Under the pieces are notes generated by a model. It ran no database searches. It saw only the letters and a list, made by a program, of their open reading frames with translations, and was not told the origin of the DNA. A stretch of DNA of 64,000 nt from Luscinia megarhynchos (Eukaryota > Chordata > Aves > Passeriformes > Turdidae): NCBI GenBank assembly GCA_034336665.1, contig CM067566.1:26628330-26692329 (forward strand), given 5' to 3'. Shown one piece after another: positions 1 to 29,700 of the stretch. The translations under genes and the position numbers were made by a program. Within the stretch, counting starts at the first letter, position 1, and the number at the start of each line of letters is the position of its first letter.

Positions 1-163
1 GATAATACATGAAATTAGCAAACCATACCTGCAATACCGTGAAACACTGGGGGAATGAACATAAGTTTCACTTATGACTTATAAGTGATCATTGAGATGC
101 ACTTCTTGTGCATGGACTTGCTACAAACAAGACAGTGTAAGATTACCTCTTGTTTTTTTACAG

Positions 164-19350
<19,187 letters not shown>

Positions 19351-19424
19351 CCCCACTGACAGCTGCCAGCTCTGCACACAGGGAAGCTCCCCGTGCTGTC
19401 TACAGACTCCTGCTCCACAGAGAA

Positions 19425-19431
19425 AACCACT
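19425..19431 (+). promoter_or_regulatory. miR-140-5p seed match 1 in the PDGFRA 3'UTR
   Basis: AACCACT is complementary to bases 2-8 of miR-140-5p. It lies 75 bases after the stop codon, in a stretch (AGAAAACCACTTTATTGCAA) that matches the mammalian UTR from memory. miR-140 repression of pdgfra is established in zebrafish palate development. Confidence 0.6.
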
Positions 19432-19718
19432 TTATTGCAACGTCGAGGATGTGAAGAACAGGCGGATTTGTAGAAAGGAACTCCCAGAAATGGGCAGAGG
19501 AATCAACCTGAGTATAAATGAAAGAGACGTGTTGAAGATGGATTTTTTTAGTGTTGCTTCTTGCAGTACTTCAGTAGCATCTCAGTGTTGTTTGCCATTC
19601 CAACTGGTAGGAGGATGAAGGGAAAAGCCACAAACCGACCAGTTTTGTGTTTCAAGGGCATTCATATGACTTTGATGGATCAATTTTCCACTGCAGCAAT
19701 ACTTCACCATTGTAATTA

Positions 19719-19726
19719 TGTAAATA
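19719..19726 (+). promoter_or_regulatory. Pumilio-type element 1 in the PDGFRA 3'UTR
   Basis: TGTAAATA exactly fits the PUM consensus UGUANAUA. It lies in AATTATGTAAATAACT, which I recall also being present in the mammalian UTR. Confidence 0.55.
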
Positions 19727-19872
19727 ACTGTCTGCTCAAGGATCTTTTGAGGTGCACATTGAACATATGCCATGGATTTTAGAAGAGGTCATTCATGAAT
19801 TTTGTGTACTTCCTCCCTCAATCTCAATGTCAGCTGCTGTTGAATTATCATGTGAATTGAAGAACATGCAAA

Positions 19873-19879
19873 AACCACT
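19873..19879 (+). promoter_or_regulatory. miR-140-5p seed match 2 in the PDGFRA 3'UTR
   Basis: A second AACCACT, 448 bases after the first. The mammalian counterpart of this stretch reads AACCATT as I recall, so this site may be lineage-specific. Confidence 0.45.
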
Positions 19880-19963
19880 TTTGGACCAAAAAGGTCTAAA
19901 ACCACAAGGGACTGACTGGTACTATAAAACATGTTACTTTCTACGATTAATGCAATTAAAGGG

Positions 19964-20000
19964 GAATAATAATGATAATAATAATAATAATGATAATTAA
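19964..20000. repeat. (AAT)n-like microsatellite in the 3'UTR
   Basis: Imperfect AAT/GAT trinucleotides over about 36 bases, transcribed as part of the 3'UTR. Confidence 0.85.
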
Positions 20001-20528
20001 AAGTCAGTCTATAATAGGTGTTAGAAACCTAGTAAGTCTTTATTAACTATAGAAGGTAGCTGTTTTCAAAATAATACTACTACTGTTTTCAGTAACACTA
20101 AATGTATATTTTACAATCCATTGTCCTTCAGTAAAAGCACAGCATCAAAACACTTTTATAAGTGCAGGGGAGAAATTTCCACCCCAAAAAAATTTTATGA
20201 AATAATTTTTTTTATCTGCACAGAATGCTAATTGTTCCGGTTAGCAAAAACTACTTTAACATGGAGAAAAAAATTAAGATTTTTTTCTTTCATGATCTGA
20301 GTAGCTTTTCTAATCAGATATACTAGAAGCAATTCATTTTCCTCTGACTAAGTGAGATTATAAAAATTTAAATTAAAAAAATATGCCAGATTTCCAAGAT
20401 GCTGGAGGATGGAAGATTATGATAAACCACCAGCAATACTCTGTTATTAGTGTTTCATGAGTACTCAAAAGAAATCTTATCCTGATGTTAGCTGTGAAAA
20501 ATTGATTTGATATTTGAACTGTTCAAGG

Positions 20529-20581
20529 AATAAAGACATTTCTCCTAGCCTGAAATGCAAGTTCAAATAAGCAGAAATAAA
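20529..20581 (+). terminator. Candidate proximal poly(A) signals
   Basis: Two AATAAA hexamers at 20529-20534 and 20576-20581. Use of either would give a UTR of about 1.2 kb that keeps both miR-140 sites but loses the conserved distal segment. No transcript evidence is available here. Confidence 0.35.
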
Positions 20582-22232
20582 TATACAGAAGATATTCTTG
20601 TCTTAGTTTTCAAGTTTAAGCAGAGCAGAAAACTCTACTATCTTTGCAGGCTGTAACTACAGTAGGTAAATGCTTCTATGAGTGTTGTTTGAAAGAAGGT
20701 GCATGAAAATGAACCTGCTGTCAGCCTGCAATTGTTGGTTTTTGACACCACTTATACAAACCAAGTATTATGATTACTGCTATCACTGTACAATGTCTAA
20801 TTGAGATATGATGCTTTGGAAGACTTACATGTGAAAAGAAGTATATCATTGCCAAGGGCCCCATCCATTCTGGTACTCAACTTTCAAACTTTGCCTTAAT
20901 TCAGTGCAATGAGCACCTCATAGGATATGGCCAGCTTCTGTTACGACACAACCAATGCAAATGTGATGTAAACTCGTTCCTGTGTTGCAGTATTTTCCTA
21001 GGAAGTGTGAAAGAGTGACTGACAGAACATGCTGCCATGCTAAACTACAGTTTACCTTCAAATGGCCCTACACAAAGCTTCCTAAGTCCCCTTGACTTCA
21101 ATTGAGGACAGTCACAGATCAAACAAAAGCAAATGCAACATTGGCAGTGTTACAGCGTGGGATGCTGCACAGGCAAATAATTTTGGGTGTGGGTTTCCAG
21201 CTGTCACCTGGCTGAGGCCATGCACAAGATCACAGCAAATGTGAAAACAGGACCTGAAGTGAGGAGCCCCCACATTTTCAACCCTGATGGAAGCTGACAA
21301 TCAGAAGGAATGGTGAAAGATGGTGCATTCTCTACTTGTACTCGACAGATCAAGAACAAGTGTCTTCCTGGGACCATGCTTTTGCCAAACTTGTCACTGA
21401 GCTTTGTGTGGGAACAACTGTGAAACACAGACTCTTGATATTGCCAGGACAGATGAGATGGTATCTAATCTCCCTCCAGTTATGAACTATGAACTGAGGA
21501 AACACAAATTGTCTATGGATATCCCAGATATCTGAACGGCCACTTGAGACGACATGTGCTTGAATTTGCATGTGTAGTCTTCACAACTACACGTTCAAAT
21601 TAGGCAAGCAATTTCACCTGCATTTTTGCACATGGCCTAGTGTTCTTCAGGGTTTGAAAATCAGCTCCAGCATGTTTTATTATATCAGTTACTGGAATCT
21701 AAAGACGTTTTCATGCAAATTTGCCTTCCCCTTACCAGCCTCGTTCTGTATCTCACAGTGCATCTCAGGCTAGACTCAAATGGTGGACCAGAGCTGGCTC
21801 ACTTTCTGGTACACAGTAATGTAAATTCTCCATCTTGTCATGAGTATTGTGCAGATCAGTTGTATCTGTAGCAGGGGTCTAGCCAAACCCAGCTCTCTGC
21901 AGGCTTGGAATCAGACAAGCTGGCCTGGAAACTGGAATGAGGAGAGGAAGAGAGAGGATTTGCTAGAGAGAGAAGTGTGAGAGGATGAATTGTTTAGTTT
22001 CACAATATTATCAGTATTACAGACTTTTTTTTTTTTATGGCTTACTTTTTGAGAAGCCACTGGAAGAGATATTCCCAAACCTTTTGCTACAGTAATTGTA
22101 TAACGACAATCAGTGTTATCCTACAAAATGCAGCTTTTGATTTGGAATGGCCAACCAATTCCTTACAGCGTGGTCTGCAACTTGTACAAAATGGTCCTAT
22201 TACATGATGAAGGACGTGAGATATGATGATGT

Positions 22233-22252
22233 TATACATCAATATGTATATA
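22233..22252 (+). promoter_or_regulatory. Stem-loop with Pumilio-type element 2 in the distal 3'UTR
   Basis: TATACAT at 22233-22239 pairs perfectly with ATGTATA at 22244-22250 around a CAAT loop. The 3' arm overlaps TGTATATA (22245-22252), which fits UGUANAUA. The stretch matches the mammalian distal UTR from memory. Confidence 0.5.
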
Positions 22253-22398
22253 AGTATTTTTATATAGACTTCTAGAATACTGCCAAAACATTTATGACAG
22301 CTATATCACTGCCTTTGTTTATATTTTTTTTACTGTGATATATTCCACAGGCACGTTAACTGTTGCACTTTGAATGTCCAAAAGTTATATTTTAGAAT

Positions 22399-22404
22399 AA
22401 TAAA
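22399..22404 (+). terminator. Alternative distal poly(A) signal
   Basis: AATAAA about 160 bases before the final signal, within a segment similar to mammals. It could give a slightly shorter 3' end. Confidence 0.5.
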
Positions 22405-22557
22405 AAAGGAAAAATTTCCAAAATGATGGCTGTTGTGAAATGTTTGAAGAAGGGCAAACTGGCCTGAGTGATGGTAGGCACAAAATGTATTTCAAAAATG
22501 CCCCTGTTGATATTTTGTCTTTGAAAAAAATCTTGTAAATTAAGATCTCTATATTTC

Positions 22558-22563
22558 AATAAA
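22558..22563 (+). terminator. PDGFRA: Main PDGFRA poly(A) signal
   Basis: AATAAA in TATTTCAATAAATGATATA. From memory the same string ends the mammalian PDGFRA mRNA. Cleavage is expected 10-30 bases downstream. Confidence 0.85.
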
Positions 22564-22580
22564 TGATATATAATTTAAGG

Positions 22581-25500
22581 ATATGTGAGGGGTCTATACT
22601 CACTTATTGAAAGATGGTTATAAAGAATCAGTCTTGCTCAGGGATTTTTTGCCTCAAGAGGTCTTTGAGCTCTCTGCAAAGCCATCAGGCAGTAATCACA
22701 AGCACATCTCCGAGCCCTTCCAGTGGGCACAGTGAGGAAGTGCTGGCAGCAGATGACCAGGATACCAAGTGACATCTGTGGGGAGTGACATTACCTCCCA
22801 AAACACAGCAGGTGAGGTGCTCCAGCAGTGGGTGGGTGGGCACTGAGGTCTCTGCACTCGATGAAGCCCTTGACCTTGGCACTGTGTGTGCTGGGGGCTG
22901 ATGCCTGCTGGTCTGCACACACTCAGGAGAGGCCCCTGGCCACAGGGTTTTTAGAACTTGTGCTGAACTCACCTCCTTTGTGAATCAAACCAGAATTTTA
23001 ATATGGTTCTCTGCTCCAGCAATAATCATTTTTACACAGTGTACGTAACTGAATGTGAATTTGAGAACAATTACCAGATTTCAACCTGAAATCAGAGTTA
23101 AACCCTGACAGCTGCACTTCTTGCACAAAAGCCTGTCTTGGTTTCCCAGTGGGAGCCAGGCAAGGCTGGCTGGGGGAATGCCCTGTGAGTGGCTAGCTTA
23201 GCAACTTTCTGTCCTTGGGTGATCACTGTTCTTGCTGGGAACTCGCTGGGAGATGAGCTCTCCATCTACCCTCTCCCCCTCCTATTGAAATGGGGGGCAG
23301 CATCCTGGGCCCTTGCCTCAGATACGAGTTACAGTAGGTTGTCTCTTTGTGTGTCCTTGCTGAAAGGAGCCTTTATCCTGTACCCCTGCACAGACACACA
23401 ACACTTCCTGTCATCACAGGGGGACAGGAAAGAGCCCTGGAAGTGCTTGTGCCCTCACATCCTGCTCAGCTGTGCACCTGCTCCTCTGGAAGCTCAGCAG
23501 CTGTGTGAGGCATAAGGACCAATGGACTCCTTATTTCTCTCTGTGGGGAGAAGGGTGGGGGTACCAAAATCTCTCTCTGTGCAAGAGCCTGGGTGCAGAG
23601 CATTCTCCCAAGCACATGGCTGTGCTTGCCTGTGAGCATATCTGTCCATGCTGGGCAGTGTGGATAGTGAGTTTCTCACCTTCTTGCTGAGGTAGACCCA
23701 TTTTGGGCAAAGTTCTAGCCCCCTGCTACACCAGACTCGGGGATTTGGACATGAGCTCCACACATCATCTGCTCCCTGTCTCAAGGCCTCAGCAAGGATT
23801 TGTCTGGAAATGTGCTGAGGGCATTCCATGGCACATGGCAGAGGCAGTCTGCCCAGGAAACAGGAGCAGAGAGAGAGCAGCACTGTGCCAGGAGCAGAAA
23901 AAAGCAGGCTTCTGGCCAGGAGGATAGGAAGAGAATGGCTTTAGGTTATACAGGTAAAAAGATTTTTGGCTATGCCTCTGTATTGCTGTGAGTGGTGCAA
24001 AAAGCAGCAGGTTCACAAGCCAGAAAGAAGTTATCCAGCCAGCTTGAGATGCTCCCCGTGGCTCTGGAAACCTGGGGCATGGTGCTTTTGCAACTGTCTC
24101 AGCAAGATTGCTGTGTCCCATCAACTTATTCCCATTGTGAGAGGTTGTGGGGTATGGGAGCTGTGTGCTGGCATAATCCCCAGGAAAAATGAAAGGGAAA
24201 TGAAGAAAAGGCTTTGTAGGCTCAAAAACTAAAAGAGAAAGTCACCTCCTGGATCTGGGCTAGCTCATGAAGCCAGCAGCTGAAGCAGAGTCGTACTCTG
24301 CCAGAGTCCCATCACTGCTGCCTACAGCAAGTGAGGGTTTGGGATCAGCACTCATGGGCTTGTCCTCCTGACCCCATCTCTGTCCTGCACCTCTTGGCAC
24401 AGCAGCTCACATGAGACCAAAACACAGTGTGTGCAGAGGAGGCACCAGCCCCTTTGCTCTGCCAGCATTGATGTTCAATGCTTTTCAAAGGGGAAACCTA
24501 ACTTCCAACCCCAATTCATTCCCATCCAAACAACTAGAGGTAAGGATTAGGACCACGCTTAAAAATTCCAGCATTTCCTCCCATTTGTTAATAATAACTT
24601 TACTGAAATAAAGACCCAAACTTTTCTTTTCCAAGTTGGCCACAAGATGGAAGCAACAGACAAAAATATGTGAAATGGTTTTTTCCTCATCCTTTCTCTA
24701 GTTTTGCTTGTGCAGCAACAGAGATGTACTGCCACTGCAGAGGCAGAGCAGCTGGAGCTCTTAAAGCAATAGGAAGGACACAGTGTCCACCAGCTCCAGC
24801 TGTTTTGTTTGGAAGAACTTTGAACCTATTGTGTGTAGTTTTTTACAGGATGAGACTGGCAATTGCCTTGCTAACCCTGATAGCACTTTTGCCTCAAAAA
24901 ACTTGTCTCTTGTGGAGAGAGAAGGAGGGACTTTAAATAAAATATGATTTAAAATGAGGCAAGAAGTGAGACCTTAGATATCAGCTGAGACAATGTCTGT
25001 TTCTCTGCACTCATTCTTTTGTTACTTTAGTGTTTGCTGGTGCTAGAGGGGAGCTAAAAGCACTGCTGAGCTGAGGGCCAGGTTCATGTGCCTTCATGAG
25101 ACTCAAAAAAATAGTTGGGACCAGCCTACTGTATGTACCAAGACCTCCAAAATGTAACCCCCAGAAGGCATGGGGGTTGGAGGTTAGCTGGAGTTTGCAA
25201 GCTATTCCCTGCAGCAATCTGATGTGTCAGATTTTGCTGTATCCATCCTGCCACTAGCTCTGCTGTGCTCTGCCATCAGGAGCATTGCCTGCTTCATCAT
25301 TTCTCCACAAAAGTGATGGAAACTTTGAAAGAAGGGGGATGTAATTTATTAGACCACCTGATAAATCTGAAAAAAAATGAGAAGAAACTCACATCAGGCA
25401 CTCAGGCCCTTGAGATAGGGCTTGGGTTGTGTTTTCTAGCTCTACTAATTGGCCTCATAAAAGCTGTCTTTTGCATATTACTCCTGGGTGGCTGAGACAA

Positions 25501-28410
25501 CAGCCCTTGTGCTGCCAGCAGAAGCATGTGCCAGCTGATACCCAAGTCTAAGAAAAGCCTATTTAAAGGCAGCTCTAAGCTTTGAAATTGCAGCCACCTT
25601 GTCTAAGGTAAGCCAAGCATGTGTGGATTCCCAGAGACAGCTCCAAAAGAGTGGCTCCTGCCAGCAAGCACATACAGGTGTAACTGTATTTGTACCAAGT
25701 GCATTTGTGATCTCGTTGATTGAGTACTTTTAAAGGTAGAGTTCTGCTTTTTCCACAATCTATTCAACATGCAAAATGATGAGTGCTTTGGTAGGCAAAA
25801 ATGCTGCTATATTGATGTGGGAACTGTGTCAATGCTCTAAAGCTAATCTTCAATTATACAAAAAATAGAGTCTACTCTAGTCATTTAACCTGGCATGCTG
25901 TATGATACAAACCAGAGGGTTTTCCCAAATTAATTCCCATTTGAACCAGAGCCTGCCATCTAGGAAAAAAAAAGCAGGCTTTTCTCATCTCTGTGAATCC
26001 TTGTGTAAATATCAGGTTTTGCAGCTGCTTACATATGAGACAAGTGTTATTAGTTCAGCACTCTGGGCATGCACCAAACCAAGACTTATATTTTCACACT
26101 GTTTGCTCAGAGGAGCTCAGTAACCCCATCATTTCTAGTCTGATGGGCTAGATGAACAGGGAAGTGGGATTTCATCAGCATATTTTATTTGTTTTTAGTG
26201 TGTTTCCGGGTGTCCACCTGTGGCAGTTCTGGTTATGTGTGTGCAACACTCTGATACTCTGCACATGAACTCCTTTGGCCAGAAGTTAGTGGAGGTGGAC
26301 TGGCCTGAAGGAGAAAAGATGCCTGTAGAAAAAAAAAAAAAAAGGCATAACACTTCTAAAAACATGCAGGTGAATTTAATTAAATGTGTTTTCCCACTCT
26401 GTCACAAGACCTTCCCATGCTTCTTTGGGCTGTGTCTCCCTGTTGGTTGGCTCAGAGAGATTGCTTTGTGAAGAGCAGGAGGAGCATCACTGCCAACCCC
26501 TCCTGGGCTGGGTCAGAGCTGCTTGCACTTGGTTTTTATGTAAGCAAAAGCAGGAATGTATAGAGGAGCCTCCATAGCATTTCCAGCTACAGTGTAATGT
26601 AGCACCATGGAGGCTTTGGTTGCAAGTATAGGGGTTCTCTTACAGCTGGGGGCTGGTCAGGAGATGCTCTCTTGACTGCAAAGCTTGCCACAAGTAGTGA
26701 GACAATGCTGGGGCATGACACAGTCTGTTTTTTCTGCTGTCTTGCACCATTTGATCAAAGGTGCGTTTGACTTGGCTCTTTTCTCCTGTGCCTATCCTTT
26801 CCAGCTTGCCCCCAGAGGTGGCCTGGGAGCTCTGCTGCATTTCTGCCCCACTTCAGACTTGGACAACAGCAGCTGCTGCCAAGGGCCAGAACTGAAGGGG
26901 TCCAGTGCCACTTGAAGCTGCTCTTGAGAGCTGGCATAGCTAATGCATTTCCACGGCTCCTCCCTGGATCCTCGGCTGTTCCCTGGCAGTGAGAAACCCT
27001 GAGAATTAAATACCGTGAAAAAGCGTTGTTGAAAATGTTCAAGAGAAGCTGCATTTCAAGAGAAAATGCATTTGAAAATGTCAGCATACTGTAAAAGAAG
27101 ACGAAAAAAATGGTGCGAATATATGTTGCTTTACTGTCAAAAACTGAGCAGCCCAAACCTGTCCTGAGCTGCCAGAAATTAAAAACTTTATTTTTTGGCT
27201 TGAATATTTTGTTTTTCAGATTTTTTGTCTGAAAATTCAATTTTTGCTATGGACTAAAAAGCAAGCTATTGGGTTTTTTGACCCGGTGAAATCCACTTTT
27301 ACCTCCTCCCTCTTGAGGTTCCAAATAAATTCTGGGAGAGGATAGGGGCACTGGGTTTTGCCAGCCATGTGGACGGGGCTCATAAAAGACACTGCCAACC
27401 TGCCACATATTAATCTTGACACCATTTCAGCCAGGACAGCTCTACTGTGCCAGCACTGAATTTTGTCACAATACTGCTCAGGTTATCTTCTTCTCCCTCC
27501 CCAAAAGAATGAGGAGGAGGCTTGTGAGAGTACTGAGACAGTAGAAAAGAAGAATTTTCTTGCATGACTGCTGAGCAGAGGTGATGGAGCTCGTGGCAAA
27601 CCTGCCTTCCTGTCCTCTCCTCTCTCCAATGCTGTATATCTGATTCCAGCAGCCTGTCTGTCATGCTGTCCCCAGGCTCCTGATGAGGTGCCTCAGCCAC
27701 ACACATACTGCTGTCCCTACTGCTGAGACCTGTCTGAGTCAGTGTGGGGGGAGCAGTAGCTCTGTGCCAGGAGACCTCTCCCATAACAGGATCTGCTGCT
27801 GGTGAGGAAGGTAGAAGGACCCCCGTACAGTTGTAGGTGGCAGGAGAGGGAGTCATACCATGTAAGCACTAGACAGGATAAACATCATAATATGGCATTT
27901 CCTAGAGTGCTAGCAGGGATTAAACTCTGTCACCTTGCCCAGGACAAAGCACCTCTGTTCTCACTCCCACAGGAGCATTGGGCAAGACTCGGTCAACACC
28001 AGTAAGTCAAAAGTGTGACACTCCTGCATCACCAGGAGGGACAATTAAGGATTTAGCCTTGAGGTTATCACCAGGACACCTTCACAAAAACCTCAGAAGA
28101 AGCTTCTGCAGTGAAAGAGTCTCCTTCATGACTCAGAGGATGTTGTGATTCTGGCTTGAGTTTCTTATTTCTAGATGTACTTTCCAACACTCGAGACATA
28201 CTCATCAAGTTTTGTGCATTGACACCTTTCTTCTGGGGAGTAGTCTGAGAGCTGGTTTGGCCCTGTCTAGAGAACAGAGGGATGAGTAACCTAAAACAAG
28301 GGTAGTAGGCCAGTGTCTCATTTTACTCCAGTCAAACAGCTGCCAGAAGGTAATGGCATGATAGTTCCTACTGCTGTTGGCAGTAAGATTTGAACAGCTG
28401 ACAACTGATC
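22581..28410. other. Intergenic sequence downstream of PDGFRA
   Basis: 5.8 kb with no supportable gene. GC-richer patches near 22.7-24.2 kb and 27.4-27.9 kb give open frames of up to 148 codons, but these show no domain, no splice structure and no repeat identity. An A run lies at about 26330-26343, and a weak CTCF-like string at 24639-24654. Confidence 0.75.
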
Positions 28411-29380
28411 AGAATCACAGAATCACTAGGCTGGAAGAGACCTTCAAGGTCATCGAGTCCAACCCATGCCCTAACACTTCAACTAAACCATGGCACCCCG
28501 TGCCACATCCAGTCATTCTTTAAACACATCCAGGGATGGTGACTCCACCACCTCTCCAGGCAGAGAATTCCAGTGCTTTATATTTCTGTAAAAAACTCTT
28601 TCCCAATATCCAACCTATATTTCCCTTGGCACAGCTTAAGACTGTGTCCTCTCGTTCTGTCGGTTGCTGCCTGGAGAGAGACCAACCCCACCTGACTACA
28701 CTCTCCTTTCAGGGAGTTGTAGAGAGTGATAAGGTCACCCCTGAGTCTCCTCCTCTCCAGGCTGAGCACCCCCAGCTCCCTCAGCCATTCCTCAGAGGGT
28801 TTGTGTTCCAAGCCCCTCACCAGCCTTGTTCCCTCCTCTGGATGCTCTCAAGCATCTCAATGTCCTTCCCAAACCGAGGGGCCAGAACTGGACACAGCAC
28901 TCAAGGTGTGGCCTCACCAGTGCTGAGTCCAGGGGCAGAATGACCTCCCTGCTCCTGCTGGCCACAATTCCTGACACAGGCCAGGGGCCATTGGCCTCCT
29001 TGGCCACCAGGACACACTGCTGGCTCATGTTCAGCCAGCTGTACCAGCACCCCCAGGTCTCTTTCTGCCCGGGCACTGTCCAGCCACACCATCCCCAGCC
29101 TGTAACACTGCAGGGTTATTGTGGCCAAAACTGTGGACTCAGCACTTGGAATTATTAAACTTCATCCTATTGGACTCTGCCCATCCATCCAACTGGCCCA
29201 GGTCTCTCTGCAGAGCCCTTCTACCTTCCAATAGATTGACACACACTCCCAGCTTAATGTCATCTGCAAATTTACTAATGAAGGACTCAATATGCTCATC
29301 CATGTCATCAATGAAAGTATTGAACAGAACAGGCCCCAGCACAGACCCCCAAGGGACACCACTGGTGACTCCTGTCAACT
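28411..29380 (-). mobile_element. CR1 LINE, 5'-truncated, with decayed reverse transcriptase
   Basis: A non-LTR retrotransposon fragment of about 970 bases. On the minus strand it starts in the reverse transcriptase with [17 protein letters not shown] and the catalytic FADD box (29139-29378). It continues in other frames with [18 protein letters not shown] (around 28.9-29.0 kb) and [17 protein letters not shown] (28578-28820). It ends in the avian CR1 3' tail, two ATTCTGTG-like units at 28411-28424. The change of frame between these blocks shows the copy is dead. The endonuclease and earlier parts are missing, as usual for CR1. Confidence 0.93.
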
Positions 29381-29604
29381 CCCCAAATCACCCATTCTTC
29401 ATTTTACCAAGAGTTTTAAATCAAGTAGCCATGCAGCAGATAAAATACTGTCACATTATTATTTTTATATCATTATATTGTTGAACCTGAAGTGATGTAA
29501 TGAGATTTGATTGTCTATATATATTCAACTGTACCTTCTCTCTTTTTTAATAGACAAGGACTCCAAATATTAGGAATGTTTGCAAGTTCCTAATTTTTTA
29601 CTGA

Positions 29605-29700
29605 ATCTGGAAAAAAAAGAAGATACTAAAAAAAGTTAAAAATATATAAATCATTTAAAAGTAGCAATAAATAAAATAAATAATAAAATTAATTATTTTC
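29605..29700. repeat. A-rich low-complexity tract
   Basis: Runs of A and AATA units, about 225 bases beyond the truncated 5' end of the CR1 copy. No family is assigned. Confidence 0.7.

Larger units (their letters stand above)
19351..22580 (+). other. PDGFRA: PDGFRA 3' untranslated region
   Basis: About 3.2 kb, close to the mammalian PDGFRA 3'UTR length as I know it. The final 400 bases or so, the start around 19420-19440, and short patches near 19711-19727 and 20073-20105 read like the mammalian UTR from memory. It contains two miR-140 seed matches, two Pumilio-type sites, an (AAT)n patch and several poly(A) hexamers. Cleavage is placed just after 22,570 from the last AATAAA; transcript ends were not available. 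Confidence 0.9.

Noticed and set aside
24639..24654. CTCF site GCCACAAGATGGAAGC
   Set aside because: The strongly weighted C after the GG is replaced by A, making it weaker than the motifs kept at 7322 and 50303.
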